Below, piece by piece: positions 17,075-24,712 of a stretch of DNA of 64,000 nucleotides (position 1 is the first letter of the stretch; the number at the start of each line of letters is the position of its first letter). The DNA comes from CAZQKW01 sp964594075 (lineage in GTDB: Bacteria > Desulfobacterota > WTBG01 > CAIYCZ01). The position numbers and the translations under genes were made by a program. The stretch is taken from the NCBI GenBank assembly GCA_964594075.1, contig CAZQKW010000005.1, positions 54,352-118,351 on the forward strand, in the 5' to 3' direction. The notes below the pieces were generated by a model, which saw only the letters and a program-made list of their open reading frames with translations, made no database searches and was not told where the DNA came from.

Positions 17075-17220
17075 AGAATCTCCCAATGCAGACTGATGTG
17101 TTGGGGCGATGAAAACCCCTCATGGGCTTGTGTGTTGATGTTGCACAATATGCCCGGTGCGTATCTGGATTTTCAAGCGGTTAATCTGAATTTCAGTGAT
17201 AAATTTTGGGAAAGTGCTTC
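17075..17220 (+). repeat. Inverted-repeat element, copy C (right half)
   Basis: From 17098 the sequence (GGGCGATGAAAACCCCT, TGTTGATGTTGCACAATATGCCC, CTGAATTTCAGTGATAAAT, then TTTTGGGAAAGTGC) aligns closely with the right half of the element at 34861-35085. The left end at about 17075 is worn. It occupies the 370-base gap between the acyl-CoA dehydrogenase gene and the gene at 17428; the rest of the gap shows no gene. Confidence 0.6.
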
Positions 17221-17427
17221 TGGTGTTCTCTTGCGCCGGCGGGCGCTTTATGTTATCCATAAAAATCCTTTTCCGCGCAGCGTTCGGCTGCGTTACCTGC
17301 GGCAGGGCGCAGCACGAGTAACCGCAGGGTATTTTTATGAAACGCGGCGTTTGGAATAGAATGGAACTGCGCACTGGCTTCGCCAGCCACGCGAAACGAA
17401 AAAAAGGAACAAAAGGTTAAGCACGCT

Positions 17428-17808
17428 ATGAGTTTAATGACGTTTGATGAAATGAAACGACGCTATGAAGGAGGAGAGGATTCTCTGGATCTGACGCTTG
17501 AGAAATGGCTTCGCATAAAACAATTTTCCGACAAAGCTTTTCTCATCACCCACTTTCAAGACATATTACGAGCCGCGGTGGTTCCGATTTTACTGTGCAC
17601 TGAATATGTTCATCAATGCACGCTCTGCCCGATCTATGATGTGTGCAAACAGGGCCAATCAGAAGAATGGATAACCGTCATGAGAATTATACAGGCCTAT
17701 GCCATAGCGGGAGACTTGCTTCCCAAAGAACCGTTCGTTGCCCATATTGAACTTTTTCGGAAAAAACTGAATGCCTGTCGGAAAACAGCAGTTCAAAGAG
17801 CGCATTAA
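17428..17808 (+). CDS. Hypothetical protein with a CxxCx5C motif
   Basis: The product has 126 residues, is mostly helical in character and has no signal peptide. The distinctive feature is QCTLCPIYDVCK near residue 64, a CxxCx5C cluster that could bind a metal or iron-sulfur centre. The N-terminal part is acidic (YEGGEDSLDLTLEKW). I do not recognise a family. It is the first of a run of small genes on the plus strand. A GGTTAAGCACGCT string just upstream (17416-17428) recurs upstream of the HTH gene near 18262. The frame is open and ends cleanly, so it is likely real. Confidence 0.6.
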   Translation: MSLMTFDEMKRRYEGGEDSLDLTLEKWLRIKQFSDKAFLITHFQDILRAAVVPILLCTEYVHQCTLCPIYDVCKQGQSEEWITVMRIIQAYAIAGDLLPKEPFVAHIELFRKKLNACRKTAVQRAH

Positions 17809-17897
17809 CCTGGCCCCGGGCTGCAACGGCGAACTCGTTAACATGCAGGTCAACGTTTTGTTCGCGGTTCAGCAATAACGGCCGCATGAGGTTGCCT

Positions 17898-18110
17898 GTG
17901 GCAAAAAAATTACGTCCTAAAAAACCCGCCAGAGCCCATGAACACGATGAACTGGAACAGCTCTTTTCCCAATTTGAAGAGCAATTGCAGGCGTGCGAAG
18001 AAAAAATGGGCATGCTCAAACAAGCGCTTTCTGAATTTGATGCACAGAAGTGCGAAGCAGATGAGAGCGACGCATCTTTAGCGGTATCTTCCCCGACCCA
18101 TTCGCCCTGA
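17898..18110 (+). CDS. Small charged, probably coiled-coil protein
   Basis: A GTG at 17898 has GAGG seven bases upstream and gives 70 residues. An ATG at 17886 is the alternative. The N-terminus is very basic (AKKLRPKKPARA) and the middle, ELEQLFSQFEEQLQACEEKMGMLKQAL, has heptad character and is likely a coiled coil. The C-terminus is acidic and serine-rich. No family is recognised. It lies 90 bases after the CxxC gene. Confidence 0.45.
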   Translation: MAKKLRPKKPARAHEHDELEQLFSQFEEQLQACEEKMGMLKQALSEFDAQKCEADESDASLAVSSPTHSP

Positions 18111-18207
18111 AAAAAACCATTCTTTAATGCCCCGTAATTTTTACCCGCCCTGCAGTAATTACTGGGAATCAAAAAAACACAACTTTTACAATATATGGTA
18201 TTTTTTA

Positions 18208-18236
18208 TTGACAAACAATACTATATTTAGTAAATA
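18208..18236 (+). promoter_or_regulatory. Promoter for the HTH gene
   Basis: TTGACA (18208-18213) and TAAATA (18231-18236) are separated by exactly 17 bases in A/T-rich DNA, about 100 bases upstream of the HTH gene at 18338. Confidence 0.6.
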
Positions 18237-18337
18237 ACAAAATTACCAAAAGGCTTGTGGGTTAAGCACGCTTTCCCTAAAGATTTTAAAGTAACCAGAA
18301 AAATTCTTTTTAATCCATTGCAAAGGAGGGTTAAACA

Positions 18338-18544
18338 ATGTCTGAAATAATGACCCCAAAAGAAGTTGCCAATTATCTTAAGATGTCGGTATTAACCGTG
18401 TATAAGCATGCCAAAGAAGGCATTATTCCGGGATTTAGAGTGGGAAACTCATGGCGGTTTGACAAGAGCAAAATAGACGATTTATTGGTTGGCGGCCATG
18501 AAAAAGAGGGGATGCCTGAATTCAGAAGCGCCAACATGAGTTGA
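18338..18544 (+). CDS. Helix-turn-helix DNA-binding protein, excisionase/MerR-like (HTH_17)
   Basis: This 68-residue protein is almost entirely a winged helix-turn-helix of the excisionase family: TPKEVANYLKMSVLTVYKHAKEGIIPGFRVGNSWRFDKS in pattern, the standard 'tPeEVAeyLkvs..TvyrwvreGkiPa.kvGr.wRf.k' layout. An AAAGGAGG ribosome-binding site precedes the ATG, so it is likely well translated. Such stand-alone domains act as excisionases, toxin-antitoxin regulators or small transcription factors. No integrase adjoins it, so a regulatory role is more likely, but no target is evident. Confidence 0.85.
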   Translation: MSEIMTPKEVANYLKMSVLTVYKHAKEGIIPGFRVGNSWRFDKSKIDDLLVGGHEKEGMPEFRSANMS

Positions 18545-18825
18545 GCGCACCCACCCTCTGGCACGTTCAATAACAAGGTGTCATTGTGCCGGCTTCCGGA
18601 GGACCCGGTTTTTCCGGGCGCATGCGCTGTGTCTGCCGGTGAAGTGGCGCGCGAACAACGAGTGCAATTAATAAAAAATATATATGAGATGGTCTAGTCG
18701 GCTGAAGCGATGCAGTAAAACCGGTAGCGGTTTTGGCTGCATCGCGGGCGCGTTTTCTGTGGCGGCATCACAGGGCATTACTTTGATTGATGAACAAAAA
18801 AGTGGAGGAGAAAGGGAAAATTTGC
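18545..18825 (+). ncRNA. Structured leader, strong hairpin, function unknown
   Basis: Between the HTH gene and the small gene at 18826 lies a 280-base stretch rich in pairing. The main hairpin (18707-18745) has GCGATGCAG and AAAACCG pairing with CGGTTTT and CTGCATCGC around a GTAG loop, 16 pairs with one small bulge. Two smaller ones are CCCGG-TTTTT-CCGGG (18604-18618 region) and GGCAC...GTGCC near 18560-18590. It does not fit any riboswitch consensus I know. It may be a cis-regulatory leader or a small RNA. Confidence 0.3.
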
Positions 18826-19002
18826 ATGGCACACATCAGCGATGAGGCGATTAAAGAAGATATTTACAGCACCCTCAAGATGTGGGATCTGTTTAATTCT
18901 TTGGATAAGGAGAAGCAGGATAATCTTGTTGACTATATTTTTCAATCATATGGCTATCTGTATCGCGAGGAAAATGTCAAGATAGGCAAGATGCAGCAAT
19001 AG
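18826..19002 (+). CDS. Small hypothetical protein
   Basis: The ATG at 18826 (MAHISDEAIKED) gives 58 residues and is preceded by AAAGGG eight bases upstream; a GTG/ATG-rich extension to 18787 is possible but unlikely. The product is acidic, helical and soluble, with DLFNSLDKEKQDNLVDYIFQ in the middle. No family is recognised. It follows a strongly structured leader and is followed, 170 bases later, by an intrinsic terminator. Confidence 0.5.
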   Translation: MAHISDEAIKEDIYSTLKMWDLFNSLDKEKQDNLVDYIFQSYGYLYREENVKIGKMQQ

Positions 19003-19168
19003 GGCACGGCGTCGCACCCCGGCGGGAAAGAAAGAGGGTAATAAATAATAAATAACCATCATTATAGGGAACATTGTGCCGTGTGACCGTGTTTCAGTTC
19101 ACCATACGCTATGCGCAACAACCCCCTAAGTGTCCGATCGCGTTGGCCCGGATTATGTGAATGACCAC

Positions 19169-19204
19169 AAAAGGCAAGGCAGAAAGAGCTGTTGCCTTTT
19201 TTTA
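19169..19204 (+). terminator. Intrinsic terminator
   Basis: AAAAGGCAA (19169-19177) pairs with TTGCCTTTT (19192-19200), ending in a run of seven T. It would end the transcript of the small genes upstream. The 165 bases between the last stop codon and this terminator hold no gene and could include a 3'-UTR-derived RNA. Confidence 0.75.
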
Positions 19205-19262
19205 TTTCAGGAGCTGTCAATGCGCTGTGGTTCGGCTGCTGAGAAGTTAGGTGAATTTTTAA

Positions 19263-19483
19263 GGACGTGCCCCAAATATTGTATTGATCAAATGAAAAAA
19301 CGCATTGGGTTTTTTCGGCCACAACACTGTGCCCATCCGCCGGCATCACGACCCGACACCGCGCGTATTCTGCCGCTTCGTTATCAATGCTACAAGGAGG
19401 CTTGGCTTGCAGAATATAACGGCACCTGCCGTGTTCCAGTAAGTTTTACCTGAATTGCAGTGTTAATTTCTGGGCAATGTTGT
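19263..19483 (+). repeat. Inverted-repeat element, copy A (full length)
   Basis: The left end GGACGTGCCCCAAATA and right end TTAATTTCTGGGCAATGTT are imperfect inverted repeats. Internal parts (GGGTTTTTTCGGCCACAACACTGTGCCCATCCG; CCTGAATTGCAGTG) align with the element at 34861. It lies 80 bases upstream of rsmG and codes for nothing obvious. The remaining bases of the 19003-19562 gap hold only the terminator at 19169. Confidence 0.6.
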
Positions 19484-19562
19484 GAATTGTTTTTATTATA
19501 GATGCCGGAATGAACTGCATGCTTGGTTTTATTAATTATTAGGTTGCGGTGATAAAAAATCC

Positions 19563-20246
19563 ATGACCAAAAAAAGTTTCTTGAGAAATGCCCATTCATC
19601 CGGGTGGGCAAAGAAATTAACCGACGGGGCACAATCGTTTAACCTCCACCTGAACGAAAACACCGTGGCGCTTTTTGAACGCTATCTGCAGGAACTGTTG
19701 CGCTGGAATGAACGGATTAATATTACCGCCGTGAGAACGCCGGAAGATATTGCGGTAAAACATTTTTTAGATTCGTTAAGTATTGTGCCGTATCTGCCGG
19801 AGAAAGGACGCATGGCTGATATCGGTTCGGGGGGAGGGTTTCCGGGTATTCCTGTTAAAATTGTGCAGCCTTCACTGCATCTCACACTTATTGAAGCATC
19901 ACGTAAAAAAGCCAATTTTCTACGGCACATTGCGCGCACGCTCGCGCTGCGTGGCATTGCGATTTGGGAAGGCCGCATTGAAAGCATGAGCGGCGAGGAG
20001 CCCTTTGACTGCGTCACGGGCAGAGCAGTTGCCGATTTAAAAAAGTTTCTGAAGATAGCGGCCCCGCTGGTTAAAGACCAGGGGGTTATTGTGGCCATGA
20101 AAGGGCGAAACATTGCTGGCGAGCTGCGCGCCGCAGAAGAGGAGCTGGTAAACAGCCGTCTAAAATTGATTGCTGAAAAAATTTTTCCGCTGCCCTACCG
20201 GGGAGGGACTCGCACGATTCTGCTGTTTAAAAAATGTTTCACGTGA
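19563..20246 (+). CDS. rsmG: 16S rRNA (guanine527-N7)-methyltransferase RsmG (GidB)
   Basis: RsmG methylates G527 of 16S rRNA with S-adenosylmethionine. The 227-residue protein shows the family core: LLRWNERINITAVR near residue 45, HFLDSLSIVPYL, the SAM-binding ADIGSGGGFPGIPVKI at about residue 86, EASRKKANFLRH, and GRAVADLKKFL. It is followed by parA and parB, the usual arrangement near a bacterial replication origin. The parS site overlaps its last codons. There is no clear Shine-Dalgarno sequence before the ATG at 19563, but the alternatives are worse. Confidence 0.95.
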   Translation: MTKKSFLRNAHSSGWAKKLTDGAQSFNLHLNENTVALFERYLQELLRWNERINITAVRTPEDIAVKHFLDSLSIVPYLPEKGRMADIGSGGGFPGIPVKIVQPSLHLTLIEASRKKANFLRHIARTLALRGIAIWEGRIESMSGEEPFDCVTGRAVADLKKFLKIAAPLVKDQGVIVAMKGRNIAGELRAAEEELVNSRLKLIAEKIFPLPYRGGTRTILLFKKCFT

Positions 20247-20250
20247 AACA
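20235..20250. promoter_or_regulatory. parS centromere site
   Basis: The 16-base palindrome TGTTTCACGTGAAACA is a perfect match to the conserved chromosomal parS site bound by ParB. It overlaps the stop codon of rsmG (20244-20246). parA and parB lie directly downstream. Confidence 0.92.
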
Positions 20251-20264
20251 TTAAAAAACCGGCA

Positions 20265-20365
20265 TCGGTGGGAATTGTTTCGCAGCCATAACACTGTGCT
20301 TTTCCGATGGCAGCACAACCCCGGAACCTGCCGTTTTCCCGTGAAATATTGTGGGGGAAGTTTTA
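20265..20365 (+). repeat. Inverted-repeat family, copy E (short, divergent)
   Basis: The core GCCATAACACTGTGCT...TCCGATGGCAGCACAACC and the end GAAATATTGTGGGGGAAG match parts of the elements at 19263 and 34861. It fills much of the 306-base gap between rsmG and parA. The rest of that gap contains a hairpin GCGCAC...GTGCGC (20501-20529) and a weak GCCC-TACA-GGGC-ATTTTT attenuator-like structure just before parA. Confidence 0.4.
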
Positions 20366-20552
20366 CAGGTTTTTGCATTGCGCACCGCGTATTTTTATGG
20401 TATGGTTTTATTTGCTGCAAAATAATTTAACCTATTATTTTAACTTTTATTTTTCAGGTTGAAGCTAAGCAAACGGGCAAATTACCACCGACACCAACTG
20501 GCGCACACATAGAGCCGGAAAACGTGCGCCCTACAGGGCATTTTTAGAGTCA

Positions 20553-21323
20553 ATGAACGGAAAGGTTATCTGTATTGCGAATCAGAAAGGCGGGGTGGGT
20601 AAGACGACCACTGCTATAAACCTGGGCGCGTCACTTGCCCTGAAGGGGAAAGACATCTTGCTCGTTGATATTGATCCGCAGGGCAATGCGGGAAGCGGCA
20701 TAGGGTTTAGCCGGGGGCAATTTAATGATAACATCTACCACGTTCTGGTGCTGGGCAAAGATATTAAGTCCATTATAAAAAAAAGCGCCATTGAGAAGCT
20801 TGATTTTGTCGGCGCCACCATTGATCTTATCGGCGCTGAAATAGAGCTGGTAAATCTGCCCGCCCGCGAGACCAGGCTGCGCAACTCCCTTGACACGATT
20901 AGGGAACACTATGATTATATCCTGATAGACTGTCCGCCGTCATTAGGTTTATTGACGGTCAATTCGCTCACGGCCGCAGATTCGGTATTGATACCGCTAC
21001 AGTGTGAATACTACGCCTTGGAAGGGCTCAGCCAGCTTTTAACCACCGTTAAGCTGGTGAAAGGCAGCCTTAATCCGCAGCTTTCCATAGAAGGCATTCT
21101 ATTAACTATGTTTGACAAACGTAACAGTCTATCCCATCAAGTTGCCAAAGAGATCAATGAACACTTTTACAGCAAAGTTTTTAAAGTAATCATTCCCCGT
21201 AATGTGCGCCTCGCAGAAGCACCCAGCTATGGTAAGCCGGTGTTTTTTTATGATAAAAGCTCGCCGGGGGCGCAGAGCTACCTTGATCTGGCTGAGGCCA
21301 TCATTCTTAACCAGAGGAATTAA
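20553..21323 (+). CDS. parA: Chromosome-partitioning ATPase ParA (Soj)
   Basis: ParA is the Walker-type ATPase that, with ParB and parS, segregates the origin region. The 256-residue protein carries the deviant Walker A motif KGGVGKTTTAINLG at about residue 11, the Walker A' region LLVDIDPQGNAGSG near residue 37 and the switch YILIDCPPSLGLLTVNSL near residue 121. It lacks the N-terminal DNA-binding extension of plasmid type Ia proteins, as expected of a chromosomal Soj. parB follows after two bases, so they are co-translated. The parS site lies upstream. Confidence 0.95.
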   Translation: MNGKVICIANQKGGVGKTTTAINLGASLALKGKDILLVDIDPQGNAGSGIGFSRGQFNDNIYHVLVLGKDIKSIIKKSAIEKLDFVGATIDLIGAEIELVNLPARETRLRNSLDTIREHYDYILIDCPPSLGLLTVNSLTAADSVLIPLQCEYYALEGLSQLLTTVKLVKGSLNPQLSIEGILLTMFDKRNSLSHQVAKEINEHFYSKVFKVIIPRNVRLAEAPSYGKPVFFYDKSSPGAQSYLDLAEAIILNQRN

Positions 21324-21325
21324 CC

Positions 21326-22174
21326 ATGGCACACAGAAAAGCGTTAGGAAAAGGGCTGGGGGCGCTTATCCCCGACTTGGGGGTCACGCCCGAGGCTCTG
21401 CCGGAAGGGATGATAATGATAGGCATTGATGAAATCCGGCCCAATCCACGGCAGCCGCGCCGGAATTTTGATCCGGAAAAGATCCGGGAGCTTGCGGCCT
21501 CGATTCGGGAACATGGCATTATTCAACCGCTTATTGTGAAAAAATGCGCCGACGGCTTTGAGCTTGTCGCCGGCGAACGACGCTGGCGGGCGGCACAGAA
21601 AGCAGAACTCGCCAAAGTGCCCGTCATTGTAAAAACGATAGAAAACAACCGCCAATTGGAACAATCGTTAATCGAAAATATCCAGCGGGAAGATTTGAAT
21701 GTCATTGAAGAGGCAGAGGCATTTCAAAAGCTGCTTGAGGAGTTTGGATATACGCAGGAAGTTCTGGCCCAGCGGCTGGGTAAAAGCAGAACCAGCATAA
21801 CCAACACGCTGCGCCTGTTAAAGCTCAACCGGAAAATCAAAGACGACCTGATGCAGAATAGGATTACGATGGGTCATGCGCGGGCTTATTTGGGCCTTGA
21901 TTCTTCCTCCCAACAGCTTGAAGTTCACAATCAGGTAATCAAAAAGCAGCTTTCCGTGCGCCAGACCGAACGGCTGGTCAATAGACTCAAACAGCGCACA
22001 AAATCAACGTCGCTGGTCGCCCCACACAGCGAGCAGGAATTCATTGTGCACCAGCTTCGTAAAATACTGGGCACCAAAGTTTCCATCCGGCGCACCGGGA
22101 ATAGGGGAAAAATCATTATTGAATTTTATTCTCCGGCAGAGCTGGAACGGATTTTTGAACTTTTGTCAGCATAA
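21326..22174 (+). CDS. parB: Chromosome-partitioning protein ParB (Spo0J)
   Basis: ParB is the CTP-dependent clamp that loads at parS and spreads along DNA. The 282-residue protein starts with the ParA-stimulating peptide (HRKALGKGLGALIPD). It then has the ParB/Srx domain with IRPNPRQPRRNF, the GERRWRAAQKA motif that contacts CTP, and ENIQREDLNVIEEAEAF. The helix-turn-helix KorB region follows (LAQRLGKSRTSITNTLRLL near residue 150). The C-terminal dimerisation domain is present. AGAGG lies eight bases before the ATG. gyrB begins four bases after the stop. Confidence 0.96.
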   Translation: MAHRKALGKGLGALIPDLGVTPEALPEGMIMIGIDEIRPNPRQPRRNFDPEKIRELAASIREHGIIQPLIVKKCADGFELVAGERRWRAAQKAELAKVPVIVKTIENNRQLEQSLIENIQREDLNVIEEAEAFQKLLEEFGYTQEVLAQRLGKSRTSITNTLRLLKLNRKIKDDLMQNRITMGHARAYLGLDSSSQQLEVHNQVIKKQLSVRQTERLVNRLKQRTKSTSLVAPHSEQEFIVHQLRKILGTKVSIRRTGNRGKIIIEFYSPAELERIFELLSA

Positions 22175-22178
22175 AACG

Positions 22179-24665
22179 ATGAAAAACACCAAAAGCGCAG
22201 AAGAGCACAGGGGAGAAAACAACCACGCCGAGGGACTCTCCTCGCCATCTTATCAATATACGGCTGAAAGCATAAAGGTGCTGGAGGGATTTGAGGCAGT
22301 TCGCAAACGTCCGGCAATGTATATCGGCAGCACGGATGCCCGCGGCCTCCATCACCTGGTATATGAAGTGGTGGACAACAGCATAGACGAGGCCCTGGCC
22401 GGGTATTGTGATCGGATTGAAGTTGTCATTCATCTGGATAACAGTGTAACAGTTATCGATAATGGCCGGGGTATTCCCGTCGATATACACCCCACGGAAA
22501 AGCGCTCTGCCGCAGAGGTGGTCATGACGACCCTGCATGCCGGCGGAAAATTTGATCATAATACTTACAAGGTTTCCGGCGGGTTGCACGGCGTGGGCGT
22601 TTCAGTGGTAAATGCTCTTTCAGAGCGATTGGAGCTAGAGATCTGGCGCGACAACAAAGTGTATTATCAGAAATATGAACGCGGCGAGCCTATTGGCGCA
22701 CTGGAAGTGGTGGGAAAAACCACCCGCACCGGCACCAAAGTCGTTTTCAAACCTGATTCAAGCATATTTGAAACCGTTGACTTCAGCTTTGATTTGCTTT
22801 CCAACCGCTTGAGAGAGCTTGCGTTTCTTAATAAAGGCATATTTATCAGCATTGAAGATGAACGGAACGGCAAGAAACACGAATTTCAATACAAGGGCGG
22901 GATAAGTTCTTTCGTTGAATATCTCAATAAAAACAGGGTCGCGCTTTACCCCAAGCCCATCTATATCAGCGGAGAAAAAGAAAACATCGTCGTTGAGATT
23001 GCCCTGCAGCATAATGACGGGTATGCAGAAAATATTTTTACCTTTGCCAATAATATTAACACGCAGGAAGGGGGCACCCACCTGGTTGGATTTAAATCTG
23101 CGCTGACCAGAACGGTCAATAGTTTTGCCGCGAATTCGCGGTTTATGAAGGGATTTAAAGGAACACTTGAGGGAGATGACATCCGAGAAGGGCTTACCGC
23201 GGTCGTGAGCATTAAAATCCCGGATCCCCAGTTTGAAGGGCAGACTAAAACCAAGCTGGGAAACAGCGAAGTGAAAGGGATAGTGGAAACATTGGTAAAT
23301 GAAAAGCTGGGCGCCTATCTGGAAGAACATCCCGCAATACGGAATAAAATTTTGGACAAGGTAATTGAAGCCGCACGGGCACGGGAGGCCGCGCGCAAAG
23401 CAAAAGAACTCACCCGCAGAAAATCGGCTCTTGACAGCGGCTCCCTGCCCGGAAAACTGGCAGACTGTCAGGAACGGGATCCAGCCCGTGCCGAGCTGTT
23501 TTTGGTGGAAGGCGACTCTGCCGGAGGATCGGCAAAGCAGGGTCGAGACCGGCGGTATCAGGCAATCCTGCCCCTGCGCGGCAAAATTCTCAATGTCGAA
23601 AAAGCCCGCTATGACAAAATGCTGCAAAACGAGGAGATAAAAACCATCATAACGGCTCTCGGCACCAGCATTGGAAAGACTGATTTTGATGTGAGCAAAT
23701 TGCGTTATCACCGTATCGTAATTATGACCGATGCCGATGTGGACGGCTCGCACATCAGAACGCTCCTCTTGACCTTTTTTTACCGGCAGATGCCAGCCTT
23801 GATAGAACGGGGCCATCTGTATATAGCCCAGCCTCCGCTTTACCGGGTCAAAAAGGGCAAACAGAAACCGCGCTACATAGAGGATGAAACAAAAATGAAT
23901 GATTATCTGCTGGAGTGCGGCGTGGAAGGTTTAAAAGTGTCTGCGAGTCAGGGACAGGGGTATCTTGCCGGTGCCAAGCTTATGCAACTGCTTAAAAAAG
24001 CTATTTTATTTGAAAACAATGTGGAAAAACTCGAAAGACGCGGATTGGATAAAAATGTTTTAAGCGCGCTTGTTCTGGATGGCAACTATGACAAAGGCAT
24101 GCTAAAAAACAGGGCACAGGTTGAATCGCTGATTAAGAGTTTTAAAACCCATAAGAGCTTTTTCTATCCCTTCATTCCGCCCACCGAATACGAAATTATT
24201 GATGATAACGAACACGACTGTTTTGCAATCAAGTGTTTCATTAAAGCTAACGGCAAGGGCAAAGAAATGCTGATTGATTTTGAACTGATGGTGTCTCCGG
24301 ACGTTGAGGGGCTTAAGAAGATAGCTCAGGGACTTAAAACAATCGGGAATCCGCCCTTTACCATCGAAGCCACGGAAGAGGGCAGCAAAAAAACCGTTGA
24401 TACCCTCTCTGAAGTTTTGCATTATATACTGGAGCGGGGAGGGAAATCACAGGAAATTCAAAGGTATAAGGGGCTCGGGGAAATGAATCCCGAACAATTG
24501 TGGGAAACCACCATGAATCCGGACACCCGTACGTTTTTGCAGGTTAAGATTGAAGATGCTGTTGAAGCTGATGAAATATTCACGATCCTCATGGGCGATC
24601 AGGTTGAACCGCGACGAGATTTTATTTATAATAATGCACTGCATGTGCAAAATCTTGATATATAA
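22179..24665 (+). CDS. gyrB: DNA gyrase subunit B
   Basis: GyrB supplies the ATPase and TOPRIM parts of gyrase. The ATG at 22179 gives 828 residues, comparable to the long proteobacterial type. The GHKL ATPase has EVVDNSIDEALAG, DNGRGIPVDIH and GGLHGVGVSVVNALS. The TOPRIM domain has LVEGDSAGGSAKQGRDR and the DADVDGSHIRTL metal-binding stretch. A Gram-negative-type insertion of about 150 residues lies between TOPRIM and the C-terminal RYKGLGEMNPEQLWETTM. Residues 1-25 before the conserved YTAESIKVLEG are a low-conservation extension. It follows parB with a four-base gap, so transcription is probably shared. Confidence 0.97.
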   Translation: MKNTKSAEEHRGENNHAEGLSSPSYQYTAESIKVLEGFEAVRKRPAMYIGSTDARGLHHLVYEVVDNSIDEALAGYCDRIEVVIHLDNSVTVIDNGRGIPVDIHPTEKRSAAEVVMTTLHAGGKFDHNTYKVSGGLHGVGVSVVNALSERLELEIWRDNKVYYQKYERGEPIGALEVVGKTTRTGTKVVFKPDSSIFETVDFSFDLLSNRLRELAFLNKGIFISIEDERNGKKHEFQYKGGISSFVEYLNKNRVALYPKPIYISGEKENIVVEIALQHNDGYAENIFTFANNINTQEGGTHLVGFKSALTRTVNSFAANSRFMKGFKGTLEGDDIREGLTAVVSIKIPDPQFEGQTKTKLGNSEVKGIVETLVNEKLGAYLEEHPAIRNKILDKVIEAARAREAARKAKELTRRKSALDSGSLPGKLADCQERDPARAELFLVEGDSAGGSAKQGRDRRYQAILPLRGKILNVEKARYDKMLQNEEIKTIITALGTSIGKTDFDVSKLRYHRIVIMTDADVDGSHIRTLLLTFFYRQMPALIERGHLYIAQPPLYRVKKGKQKPRYIEDETKMNDYLLECGVEGLKVSASQGQGYLAGAKLMQLLKKAILFENNVEKLERRGLDKNVLSALVLDGNYDKGMLKNRAQVESLIKSFKTHKSFFYPFIPPTEYEIIDDNEHDCFAIKCFIKANGKGKEMLIDFELMVSPDVEGLKKIAQGLKTIGNPPFTIEATEEGSKKTVDTLSEVLHYILERGGKSQEIQRYKGLGEMNPEQLWETTMNPDTRTFLQVKIEDAVEADEIFTILMGDQVEPRRDFIYNNALHVQNLDI

Positions 24666-24712
24666 ATAATAAATTTATATAAATAATATTTTTTGTAATA
24701 TAAAAAATTATT

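Noticed and set aside
17096..17359. 87-codon open frame between the acyl-CoA dehydrogenase gene and the 17428 gene
   Set aside because: It lies in the repeat element and its translation has no recognisable features or ribosome-binding site.
18545..18825. RNase P RNA, tmRNA, 6S RNA or SRP RNA in the structured leader
   Set aside because: None of the diagnostic strings of these RNAs occurs there; the region is left as an unclassified structure.
22758..23816. Long open frame (352 codons) on the minus strand within gyrB
   Set aside because: It is fully antisense to a conserved gyrB region, and its translation shows no family features; it is a shadow frame.
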